Assembly (NCBI GenBank): GCA_037157565.1 | Contig: JAZHRO010000036.1 | Span: forward strand, 16,728,501 to 16,792,500 | DNA: 64,000 nt | Direction of reading: 5' to 3' | DNA from: Thalassia testudinum | Lineage: Eukaryota > Streptophyta > Magnoliopsida > Alismatales > Hydrocharitaceae | Shown: piece after piece, positions 1-10,014 of the stretch | Layout: every line of letters starts with the position of its first letter | Numbering within the stretch: position 1 is the first letter of the stretch | The notes under the pieces: model-generated | What the model saw: only the letters and a program-made list of their open reading frames with translations | Databases searched by the model: none | What the model was told of the DNA's origin: nothing | Position numbers and translations under genes: made by a program

Positions 1-1
1 C

Positions 2-1818
2 ATCAAGGACTTTTCTAAGATTTCTCACCCTTTGAGCAATATTCTCTCCAAAGATACGCTGTTTGATTTCAACAAATCATGCCGTAAGGCATTTGATTTT
101 CTTAAAACGGCAGTCACTTGTGCTCCGATGTTGCAACCACCGGTTTGGATAGCCCCATTTGAGATCATGACCAACACTTCTGATTACACGGTTAGAGCTA
201 TTTTGGGTCAAAGGATTGACAGGAAGCCCTCTATCATTTACTACTCTAGCAAAACTCCGGACGAAGCCCAGAGGAATTACACTGTTTCTGAGAAGGAATT
301 ACTAGCTGTAGTATTTGCTTTGGAGAAATTCAGGGCTTATCTCTTAGGTTCTCATGTCATAATTTATGTCGACCACTCGGTCTTGAGACATCTCTTGGCC
401 AAAAAGGATGCTAAACCCTAGCTTATTCAAAGGATTCTTCTGCTTCAAGAAACCGATCTTGAAATCAAAGATAAATCCGAGGCACAGAATGGGGTGGCGA
501 ATCATTTGTCGAGACTTCTGAGTGATTCTTCTTGTCCGAATATTTTGGTTGCTGATACTTTTCTGGACAAGACTATCCTTGCAGTATTAGGTGTCCAAAC
601 CCCGTGGTTTGCAGACATCATAAATTATTTGGCCGTTGGTCAAATCCCTCAGGATTGGACCAAGCAACAACAAGATAGACTCAAATCTAAGGCCAAATAT
701 TACTTCTGGGAGGACCCTAAATTGTATTGCATCGGCTCTGATCAGATTATTTGCTAATGTGTTCCAGAGATTGAATTCAAAATTATACTCGAGTTTTGTC
801 ATGCGTCTACGTGTGGTGGACATTTCTCCGGGAAGAAGATGGCTACAAAGATTTTGCAATCTGGATTTTATTGGTCGTCTTTATTCAAGGATGCCCAGGA
901 ATTCTCGAAGTCATGTTCCCGATGCCAGGCACTTGGGAGCATAACCAAGAGAGACGTGATGCCCCTAAACCCGATTCTTCCCGTTGAAATCTTAGATGTT
1001 TGGGGCATTGATTTTATATGACCCTTCCTCCTTTCATTTGGACACCAATATATTCTCGTCACTATTGATTACGTGTCCAAGTAGATCGAAGCCATTCCCA
1101 CCCGAACCAATGACCACAAGGTGGTCATCGATTTCGTCAAAAAGAACATCCTCAGCTGGTTCGGGATTCCGAGGGCCATCATCAAAGATGGTAGTACTCA
1201 CTTCACTAATGCCCAATTACGTAATTTACTAGCAAAATATGGGGTAAATCACAGAATTTCCTCACCTTACCATCCCCAGACGAATGGCAGGTCGAGATCT
1301 CCAATCGGGAGATCAAGAATATTCTTTAGAAAACGGTTAGGCCTGATCGTAAAGACTGGACTGAAAAGCTTGAGGATACTCTTTGGGCCTACTGTATGAC
1401 GTACAAAACACCTATCGGCTTGTCACCATTTTGTCTAACGTATGGAAAGGTGTGCCATTTACCCGTAAAAATTGAACATAAGGCATCCTGGGTAATCAAA
1501 CAATGTAATCTGGATTTGAGTTTAGTCAGAAAGACTAGGAAACTCCAACTATTTGATTTGGAGGACCTTAGAAACGACGCGTACGAGAATGCTGAGATAT
1601 ACAAGGCTCATACCAAAGCTCTTCATGACCAATTGATATCTCGCAAGAGCTTTAAGTCGAGCCAGAAGGTATGGCTCTTTGGTTCTCGACTTAAGCTCTT
1701 TCCCAGCAAACTTAGGTCAAAATGGAACGGCCCATTCATCATCGATCAGATATTTTCAAATGGGGCCATTCAGATTTCTGACCCAAAGATAGGTAATTCA
1801 TTTAAAGTCAATGGTTAA
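2..1818 (+). pseudogene. Ty3/gypsy pol remnant: end of RT, RNase H, integrase
   Basis: This is the C-terminal part of a retrotransposon polyprotein, open at the window edge. Positions 2-540 encode the RT connection and RNase H: the FEIM, SEKELLAVVFALEKF and IYVDH blocks are present, but the first catalytic Asp, usually in a CDAS motif, reads TNTS. Positions about 795-940 hold an HHCC zinc finger (H...H...CSRC). The integrase core follows with Asp in WGIDF (about 1010) and Asp in IKDGSTHF (about 1190). The Glu of VEISNREIK (about 1290) lies in another frame, so there is a frameshift near 1285. Stops interrupt the frame at 419, 755, 1019 and 1082. The tail from 1396 to 1818 (YKTPIG, LPVKIEHKA, LKLFPSKLRSKW) matches the integrase C-terminus of Athila/Tat-type non-chromovirus elements. 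The family call is firm; the lineage is inferred from these motifs. Confidence 0.93.
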
Positions 1819-3234
1819 TGTCTGAAGCCTTTTATTGACCGTATTGTTCCAAAACCCATCTCAGACATGGATGCTCTCATCATGTTGTGATTTCTTTGGC
1901 TAGACTTTGCCTAGCTGATGGCATTAAACTCAATAGTTGTACAGTCTGACTCAGAGCTGACCCGAGCATCATATTCAGGTGATATCTTCTACATTCTACC
2001 TTCCTTTTATGTCTTTTATTCTCAATGCGGACATTGCATCAGCTAGGCATGGGGGTGGATTCATTTTTAAATCATTTTGTCAGCTCTGTGGAATTCTTGT
2101 AAATTCTACTTTTTTTCTTATATATATATAGGAAAGAATACTTGGGCATTAAGACTTTTTAATCTTAGGAAATATTACAGTAGGATCTGAACACTAAGAC
2201 CCTTCAGGTCTTTAGGCTTAATTAACCCAGGTATCCATTAAAATGTGGATTTGTTTATTGAGTCCTCACGGTCCTAAATTCCATTTCAATTTTATTAAAT
2301 AAGTTTGGGTGATAAGTACACAGCTTATCAACCCGCCCTCTGATTTGAAGGAACTTTAAGTCTACACATCTACACACTATTCGCAATGACTCGTTGATTG
2401 ACGATTTTAACGGAAATTGGGTAGCTAATGAACCTTCTAGGGTGGTATGGCTGGCAAGTTATCGTAGGTAACAGCCCATAGGTAGGTTGTCCAGAGCCCA
2501 ACTACTGGACCATTCTTTTCCTGCTACCTTTAGGTAAATCTTAGACTAGGAAAGCCACCTACTTAAAAAAAAAGAAAATGAAAAGAAAAAGAAAAAGAAA
2601 AGGAGAAAAGAAAAAAATAATAATAAGCCACACTGCACCGCACGAGTATGGCTGGCAAGTTACTGTGGGTAACAACCCATTGGTAGGTTGTTCCAAACCC
2701 AGCTCAAGAAATGCACGTTTAATTCCTAGAGCACTTAGGAAGAAGCAGAGAAGTAGAATAAGTCAAGGAGATATACACTGGATTCACCCTTATGTTGACC
2801 TCATAAAAAGAAAAGTAGGGAGAAAGCTACTGGTCTTATCGATACACCTTTAGGTAGAATTCTTTTGAAGGTCACCTAGGGCGTAGAAACCTGAAGTCTA
2901 TTCTGATTGCCGATCAACGAGTCTATCACATTTACAAAGATGCTTAGAACTTAGGGTTATAATCAAGTCTTGGGTGGGTTGAGTAGCCGTAGAAAGCCGC
3001 TCTGTAACCTTAAACTCAAAAATCCAAAAAAAAATTAGAAAAGAAGAAAAAGGAGAAAAATCAATCCTTCTTTGAATAAGGCAAGGGCTTGATACCTGGG
3101 CGCTGTTGTGTCTTTGAAAGGTCAGGTTCTAAGTAAAAATTTCTTAATGTTGAAAATGATTTTTGCCCAAGTAATCCAATCTTGATTCTTTTATAAATAG
3201 CATGTAGTTTTTACTAGGGACTAGTAAAAGATTG
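1819..3234 (+). other. 3' non-coding spacer of the first gypsy element
   Basis: No protein-coding frame is visible between the end of pol and the 3' LTR. The spacer has recognisable blocks. One at about 1907-1935 (CTAGCTGATGGCATTAAACT) has counterparts in the other gypsy-type elements of the window. A second at about 2021-2056 has GGACATTGCA followed by AGGCATGGGGGTGG, resembling an internal polypurine tract. There is also a pair of diverged repeats around an A/G-rich tract (2565-2625). A second A/G-rich stretch lies at about 3025-3060. Confidence 0.8.
2445..2702 (+). repeat. Paired TATGGCTGGCAAGTT repeats flanking an A/G tract
   Basis: Two copies of a unit of about 60 bp beginning TATGGCTGGCAAGTT and continuing with GGTAACA(G/A)CCCAT and GGTAGGTTGT lie at about 2445-2505 and 2646-2702. 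Between them is an A/G-only tract of roughly 60 bp. The same layout, reverse-complemented, occurs at 9553-9833 in the 3' spacer of another element. That makes it a feature of the family rather than a chance repeat. The function is unknown. Confidence 0.8.
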
Positions 3235-3245
3235 GAATGGGGGTG
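3235..3245 (+). promoter_or_regulatory. Polypurine tract of the first gypsy element
   Basis: The purine-rich run GAATGGGGGTG sits immediately before the TG that starts the LTR, where the plus-strand primer of reverse transcription is expected. The other gypsy-type elements have the similar GGCATGGGGGTA at the same place. Confidence 0.75.
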
Positions 3246-5143
3246 TGATGTGCATACATCTAAATAACCGAAAATATCTATTAATGCATGTTCTTAATAT
3301 CATATTAGCATCATGCATTGTAAATATTGCATAACATGCATAATCGTGCATTTAGGTCAAATTGTATAAATTATATAGTAATTGTCTCCTTTTATGGCCA
3401 GGGACAGGGTGATTTTTAATCAGGGCTTCGGATGGAAGATCCAACTATACAGATCTGATCAGGGCGACAACGGGAGTTCAACGACTCCAAGATCGCCCTA
3501 ATCGGCCATCCGTAGCACCAGATATAGTTCGAGGAAGCCTAGAGATCAAGGGTCAAGATGGTGCGGAACTGCACTTCAGACGGCAAATCTGGCCACACAG
3601 ATGGGTTCTGGTCGATGATCACAGCCTAACGGTGTGAAAATCGATTCAATCCGACATTCGTGGCACCTTCTACGTGTCACAGAAGATGGATGGCCATGAT
3701 GGTGCCATGTGGCACCATCACAGCCGCTCAAATTGGCTGCAGCATCGCTTCGTATCCTCTGAAGGTGTGGGTGAGGCAAGATCTGGGTCGTTGGATCAAG
3801 ATCCAACGGCCACGAGCATGCGTGCTTAAAATGTAAATGCGACGAAGAAGCGATCCTAACGCAGCAATCGAGTGCCCTTGCGCAAGCGTGAGGGGCGGGT
3901 TCGACTCGCGATCAGAGGCGCGCGCACGTTTAATCTCAACTGTGCGATCTGCTGTAGATGGCCTAGATCACCCAATCGGGCGCACACGCAATCAAACGCA
4001 TCGCCTCACGATCGATCGCACGTGCAGGCGCGCGCAGCTGAAGCAGGCGAGAAGCGATCTTAGCCGTCTGATCTCACCGTCGGACGACTGAGATCCATTG
4101 AACATGCGCTTGGCGTTAAGGTGCGGGAGAGGAGGCAAGCACATCGCGGGCACGTCGCCCACGATCAGACCTTTAGTGAAAGATAAATCCGTCACTAAAG
4201 ACCTGATTTTAATGTTTTTGAATATGTAATGACTAAATTGCCCCCTATCGTTGCAATTATAAAAGGAGACCCCTACCCTACGAAATTCTCATCCCTTCTT
4301 TCACCTCTCTCCCTCTCCAAAGCTCAAGAGAAGCTTGTCCCACACCTGGGATGCTACTTTAGAGCCAAGTCTAAGTTTCCTCGCCCCCGTTCTGGAAGTA
4401 GATCCCACGACGATGATGATGCGTTGCCTCATTCCCGCTTCTTCTTGCTTCGTCCTCGTTCTTCTTGCTCCATTCACCGTCTTCCAGGTGTCGCTCCATC
4501 CGACTCATCGCCCAAGCATTCGTCGAGGAGGATAACATCTCTCTCCCTTCTTTTTAATCGCTTTCTATAATAGAATTTCCTGCTTTCTAGTTGTAATCAT
4601 TTCCTACTTAATAGTTGTAAAAATAATATCGTCAAGTGATTGTTCTCTCTATCTCTCTTTCTCCCTCTTATTGTTTGTATTCCATTGTAATTATCCCGCC
4701 TTCAAACAAAAATACAAAAAAATATATATAATCGCGGATATAAGATTGACGTAGCCTCCCTATGTTCGACACAGAATTTCTTTAGAAATTTCGATTAAAT
4801 TTATCTATTGACGGATTGCGTCGTAAATCGAACTACAATGACGGATTTTCAAATCCAACTTCGATCGTGTAATTTTCCGATTTCAACATCCTACAATTCC
4901 CAGACATCCATCCTTAGCTCTAGATGTCTTATAAATGTAGAAATGTCGTGTAAACTCTTGTACCTAGTCTGCATTCATAAAATAAATTATATTATCGTAA
5001 CATATGTTATTAAACGTAAAATTAGAGCATAAAATTAAATGCAGGCCAAGGTGAATTACCATATATCTCCTAGTCAATTAACTAAGAGCAAATAATTAAA
5101 TAGTACTTAGGCTAAATAGTGGTCCACAAAAGTGGACTTATCA
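3246..5143 (+). mobile_element. 3' LTR of the first gypsy element
   Basis: The repeat begins TGATGTGCATAC right after the polypurine tract and ends GGACTTATCA, giving the expected TG...CA ends and 1898 bp. It is clearly related, over several hundred bases, to the reverse complement of the LTR at 22641-24343; the segment around the CATTTAGG box near 3350 and the U3 segment after it both align. A TATA box lies at 4258. The 5' LTR is outside the window, so the target duplication cannot be tested. The flank at 5144 belongs to another LTR family, which suggests this element inserted into it. Confidence 0.85.
4258..4266 (+). promoter_or_regulatory. TATA box in the first gypsy LTR
   Basis: TATAAAAGG at this place, followed by a pyrimidine-rich stretch, is the likely core promoter of the LTR and marks the U3/R boundary about 30 bp downstream. 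In the LTR at 22641-24343 the equivalent box is at 23301-23308 on the minus strand. Confidence 0.7.
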
Positions 5144-5583
5144 GTATGTGTTTCAAGGGTTTTCTAGGGTAGGTTTTGGTTCATAAGTGTTTGGGAGACC
5201 TAAATAGGTTTTGGGCACTAGTGCAAAGGGATTAGGTCTAGGTTGGCTTGGGTTAGGATAAGACTATTTGGTGGTGGATGGGGTAATAGGTTTATTCCTC
5301 CTCCTCTCTTATCCCTTTACTTCCTCTGTTATTCCTTGGCTTCCTGGATCTTTTCTTCTCTCTTTTTTTTTTCTCCTACCTTATTTCTTGGTCTTCTTTA
5401 TTCACACATGGACCTGCAATCTAACATAATACATTATAGCATAAATAGGTCCATAAAACACATTATTTATAAATAAGCAAGTAAACATGATGCAAATGCA
5501 AACTACGCATGAAATGAATGTAATATTTATAACTATGCTAGAAATCTACCTTAATCTAGGCATTTTGGAACCTATGATTGATG
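5144..5583 (-). mobile_element. LTR fragment related to the LTRs at 43.9-58.4 kb
   Basis: The stretch with GGGTTTTCTAGG, GTTTTGGTTC and GTGTTTGGGAG, ending near CCTATGATTGATGCA, is a diverged version of the right-hand end of the LTRs at 43877-47582, 47660-49856 and 56449-58402. By homology it is the U3 part of a minus-strand LTR. Its left part is missing, replaced by the first gypsy element, which fits an insertion into this LTR. No polypurine tract is obvious beyond 5583, so the right boundary is approximate. Confidence 0.6.
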
Positions 5584-6306
5584 CACAAATGGAGACACTA
5601 AAATGTAGGAAGATATGGGAGAGAAGAGTGCCAAAAGGGAACACGCTCGTGGGTTTCCTTTCCATGAAGGTGAGGATGAAGTGGTTCCAATTAAATGCCT
5701 ATTGGTCAAGAAGGCGTATAGAGCCACAAGCATGGGACCCGGATAGTTCTCAAAAGAAGTGGATTTGGACATGAAGTTCCAAAGGAATATGCAATTGAGG
5801 AACCGTGGGAGAGGACGAAAGTACTGCAACTTGGTGGGCTTGTCCAAGTCGAAAGATTTGGGAGTCATCAGCGTCTCCCTAATCACCTCAGAAGAGATGC
5901 CATGATGCAACTCAAAGTAGGTAAGACCAGAGGAGGGACAGCCAAGAACCTCAGATAAGACATCAGCCTTGATAAGAACCTCAATACCATAGACATTGGA
6001 TGTCAACTGGATATCAAAACCTTCACTAATATTGCAAAGGTTGGAATAGATACAACTACCCCTAGCACCCACATAAAAAGTCCGATCAAAGAGGAGACCT
6101 ATCCTATGATAGGTAAGTCGGTCTCTATGACCCAAAAAGATGCACTCGAAGTAGTCAAGGTCAATAGGTCGACCAACATGAGGTGAGAGGTAGGAGTAAA
6201 GAGGAAAAGTTGTGACACGTCTCGTCACTGATAAAGAAACGATCAAAGGTGTCATCTCTGGGGGTGGAGGTAGAGGCATGACAATGTTTAGGAGCCATGA
6301 GAACAA
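5572..6306 (-). pseudogene. Plant-transposon accessory ORF (PF20167-like), frameshifted
   Basis: On the minus strand an ATG near 6303 starts MAPKHCHASTSTPRDD. This is the kind of N-terminus found in 'putative plant transposon protein' ORFs that accompany plant LTR elements. After about 27 residues a frameshift moves the homologous frame to the open frame running to 5572, with VGARGS, GIEVLIKADVLSEVLGCPSSG and TKLQYFRPLPRFLN. The family is recognised from memory of its pattern, not from a search. It lies 3' of the copia RNase H and of a TATA-containing segment. It may be the accessory ORF of that copia element or the first ORF of a separate element. Its function is unknown in the family as a whole. 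Confidence 0.55.
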
Positions 6307-7574
6307 GTCTGTTGCAATTTTGGTCGATCAAAATAATCAAGTTGGTTGATCAAAACACAGATTGGTCGAAAAAATAAGTAATTGATCGATCAACAAGATA
6401 AATTGGTCAATCATTTAATCATTTTTGGTCAATCAGAAAGTGGACAAGAAGCAAGTCAAGTTTCCAGTGATATTTTAGTCGATCAGGTTTCAAGTTTGGT
6501 CGATCATAGGTTGGTCAATCAAAAAATCAATACGTGGTCGATCAAAATCATTTGTTAAGAGTTTGAACATGATAATTTTTGGTCGATCAAAGACAAAAGA
6601 TTGATCAATAAAAAATCAATAGTGCAGAAAAAAAAAAGTTGAGTGGATCAAACGAGAAGAACATGAAGAATGAGTGAAGAATGAAGATGAACACAAAGAG
6701 TAGTGGTCGAAAAATACGAAAATCACAAGAAAAACACATCAAAACAAGATCAAAGTGTCAAGTTGTGATAAAAAACTAGTTTGAGGATAGGGATATACCA
6801 AGGATCGACATAGATTGATCCGCTCGACAATGAGGAGGACGAGGACGAATGGATTGCCGGGGCTATCGTCGGTCGCCGAAGGGGTCGTCAGTCACTGGAA
6901 GTGTCACAGGAAGTTCGATGAAGGGGTGGCGGCAAAGGAGAGTACGCTGAAGAGGAGGTGCATTGAGGTGGTCAACCAAGGTGTGGTTGGAGATGGTGGC
7001 GGTGTTTTGGTCGAAGTGGTGGTCGATGGTGGTGGAGAGGGGACCACAGTATGCTTGAAGTGGGACCTTGGTCGGTGTTTTAGGTGTTTGGTTGATGGAA
7101 GGGAGTTTTGTAGTGGTAAAAAGAGGTGGTACAAAGTTGCTTTTATAGAGAATGGGTAAAGCAAATAAGGTAGAAAGTGGTTAGAGATAGAGATCAAAGA
7201 TTTGATAGTGATCAGTGATCAAATCAAGTGATTAGAATCACTAAACAAGAATCTTGGCGAGATCAAATCCACCCAAATTTAGTCGATCAAAACATTAATT
7301 GGTCGATCAAATTCAATTTTGGTTGATCAGAAAGAGAAGTTGATCAATAAACATTGAATTTCCAGTGGAGGGAAAATTCCCACCCAAAACTTGATCGATT
7401 AAAACAACATTTGGTCAATCAAAAGTTAAAAATTTTGGAGGGAAATTTCCCACCCAAAAAATTTCAAAGCTTGATTGACCAGAATTAGCATTTGATCGGT
7501 CAACGATTGATCGATCAAAACAATTTGTTTGATCGACCAATGGCTATCAAGACAAAGCAATAATCAATCAAAGT
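6307..7574 (-). other. Non-coding segment with dispersed GATCGA words
   Basis: This 1.27-kb segment has no convincing gene; the ORFs around 6815-7197 on both strands are compositional. Its two ends (6310-6660 and 7205-7560) carry many variants of TTGGTCGATCAA, a CpG-centred palindromic word that also fills 26945-27240 of the copia 5' LTR. The middle (6815-7160) is G-rich on the + strand. It contains a minus-strand TATA box at 7139-7150 upstream of a pyrimidine-rich run, as in an LTR U3/R. It is probably copia 3' UTR or LTR-like sequence. No copy of the 5' LTR start TGTAAGTG is visible here, so it is not proven to be the 3' LTR. Confidence 0.55.
7139..7150 (-). promoter_or_regulatory. Candidate TATA box
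   Basis: The minus strand reads CTCTATAAAAGC. A long C/T-rich leader and then the accessory ORF at about 6303 follow downstream. Placement is suggestive only. Confidence 0.4.
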
Positions 7575-8250
7575 TTAGCAAGTCATGTTAAGCCTAAGTC
7601 TCTTCTTGTTAATATAAACCTTTCTTTTGCTAAAGTTTTGTGAAGATATCAACTAATTATTTCTTTGTTTGAATGAATTTTAGAACTAGTTCCTTCTTCA
7701 GGGAATAATCTCTAATGAGATGTCTGATAGCTATATGTTTTGTCCTAGAGAGTTGAATGGGATTTTTGGACAGGTTTATTGCAATACTATTATCACAGAG
7801 AATCCTAGTGTTTTTCAAAAATCTCTAAGTCTTTGTTTCACTCACAAGATCTATGAACATGCTAAGGATGCAGCATTGTACTCGGCCTCAGTTGTGGACA
7901 AAGAAACAATGTCCTATTTCTTACTGACCCAAGATACTAGAGAATTTCAAGAAATTGACACGTTCCACTAGTACTCTTGCGATCAGTCTGACTTCCCGCA
8001 TAATCAGCATCACAATAGGAAAATAAGTCAAGTGTGGCTGATTTGGGGTAGAATAGACCAAGATCACTAGTGTTAAGTCGGTACCTAAGTATCCTTTTTA
8101 AGGCATTTAGGTGAGATTCGTTAGGATTTACTTGAAATCTAACACACAGACAAGTACTAAAAAGTATGTTAGGTCTACTAGCAATCAAGTAAAGAAAGGA
8201 TTCTATCATACTTTTGTATAATTTTTGATCAACGCACTTACCTGACTCAT
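7575..8250 (-). pseudogene. Ty1/copia RT C-terminus and RNase H, 3' half of an interrupted gene
   Basis: Minus-strand translation gives GKCVDQKLYKSMI, ASRPNILFSTCLCVRFQ, NPNESHLNALKRILRY and YCDADYAGSQTDRKSTSG, the conserved C-terminal RT and early RNase H blocks of SIRE-type copia elements. After a frameshift near 7937 degenerate RNase H continues. TKHIAIRHLIRDY (near 7720) and LVDIFTKL (near 7640) stand for the usual KHIDIRHHFIRD and LADIFTKPL. The gene is cut at 8250 by the element at 8251-24343. Its 5' continuation resumes at 24344 in the same frame once one copy of the 5-bp target duplication is discounted. Confidence 0.92.
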
Positions 8251-9335
8251 TAATAAGTGTGTTTGATTTGAACGTGAAAAGATTTGAGTTAAAAACCTGT
8301 CGTTGTAGTGCGTAAAAATCTGTTATCAAATAAAATTATAACCGAAGCTTGAGGTGAGCCCTTGGTCAAACACGGGGAGGCAAACATTTGGTTTATAAAA
8401 TCTGCATTTACTTTTATTTATTTTTTGATGTTTTTATCTTTTGTAATTTTTTTGGGGTATTTTATAAGGTAAGAAATTAGGTCGATAATATCTAGCTAAT
8501 CTACTTGCAAAATAAGAGAGAGAGAAAGGGAATATTAATACTTATCTAACTAGAGTTTGCTACAGATAATAAAGGAAGAAATTACAACTACACTAGAATG
8601 CAAATAAAAGATAGAGAAAGGTGAGAAGAATCCCACTCAATTGTTGCTTGGAGGATGACTCACTTTAACGGTGCCTAGATGAAGGTGGTGGGAAGCTGGA
8701 GGAAGAAGAATGGAGTTGGAGGATGGGGCAGGATGGCATCACAGCGAGGATCTACTTTCGGATTGAGGTCAGAGGACGGCCACGGGATGCTCCATGAAGG
8801 GGGGTGAGAAATAGGAAAATATCTTACTTTTGTACTCTAAGGAGCATCCTGGGCTTGGGACCACCTCCTAAAAGCTTTGGAGGAGGTGAGGAAAAAAGAG
8901 GAAGAGATGAAGAAGAATGGGAGGGGTGGTGGTCCTTTTACAGTAGAGGAAAGGAGGTAAAATCCGTTCATGGGTCAATAGCGACATTCAAGTCGTCCCT
9001 GTATGTCTGCCTCAAATGTCATTGAAGATCCCAACTCACGCGTTTGCTGACACTCCGTGCGCTCACACATGCTGAGGCATGGTCGAAGGAGAGCCGTTGG
9101 ATCATCATCTCGTGGTTGAGGATCACATGTGGGTCGACACTCCAGATCGCGCACTTACCGTGCTTCAGATCATGTGGCTGATCCCACGTGATCGCACGCT
9201 TGCACGCGTCAAGCTCATCCGACGAAGATCCGCGCTACCACGTGGCTGTTCCATTGTCGTTGGATCCAGATCGAGCTCATCCGGCGAAGATTTGAGGCAC
9301 GGGGCAATTCAAGTTCTAAGCATCTCATGAAAAGT
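8251..9335 (-). mobile_element. 3' LTR of the middle element, U3 truncated
   Basis: From 8251 to about 9335 the sequence follows 22641-23690 closely (GATTTGAACG, GAAAAGATTTGAGTTAAAAA and then the G-rich R/U5), with indels. The final 650 bp of the 5' LTR, which hold the U3 start, have no counterpart here. After GAAGATTTGAGGC the sequence changes to the 3' spacer. A deletion took the start of U3 together with the polypurine tract. Confidence 0.85.
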
Positions 9336-10014
9336 GATAGACTCACTAAGCAGTAGTTAAAATATAAACTTCAGGTTTCTATGACTTTAGGTGACTTAAA
9401 AGTTTATGCTTAAAGGTTTATCTTTCCAATTGATAGGTTTCTCCCTACTTTTAATTTTTTATGGGGTGAACACAAGGGCGTACCCAAAGTATATCTCCCT
9501 GATTTATTCTACTTCTTCCCTAATTGTTTAGGAATTATTTGTGCATTTTTGTGAGCTGGGTTCTGGACAACTAGCCAATGGGACGACAAACCTATGGCAA
9601 CTTGCCAGCCATACTCGTGCTGTGAAGTATGGCTTATTTATTTATTATTATTATTTTCTCCTTTTTCTTTTTTTTTCTTTTTCTTTTGAATATATATATA
9701 TTCTTTTTTTGAGTAGGTGGCTTCCCTAATCTAGGATTTACCTAAAGGGAGTAGAAAGAGTATGGTTGTGTAGCTGGACTCTGGACAATCGGCCAATGGG
9801 CTGTTAACCACGACAACTTGGCAGCCATACTACCCTAAAAGTTCATTAGCTACCTAATTTCTGTAAAAGCTGCCGAAAAGTGAGTCAACGCAAATAGTGT
9901 GTAGATGCTTTAGACTCAAAGTCCCCTAAAATCAGAGGGCAGGTTGATAAGTCGTGTACTTACCACCCTAATTTGTTAGCCAAATTAAAATAAAATTAAC
10001 GTGGCGAGGACTCA
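9336..10014 (-). other. 3' spacer of the middle element
   Basis: No gene is visible. Read on the minus strand it matches the spacer of the first gypsy element: two TATGGCTGGCAAGTT-type repeats (9772-9833 and 9553-9613) flank an A/G tract, seen here as a C/T tract at about 9640-9715. The stretch ends at ACTCA (10010-10014), the left target duplication of the inner element. Confidence 0.8.

Noticed and set aside
6815..7197. ORFs on both strands in a G-rich segment
   Set aside because: They are low-complexity (VVVDGGG and TTTSTKTPPP) readings of an LTR-like leader.
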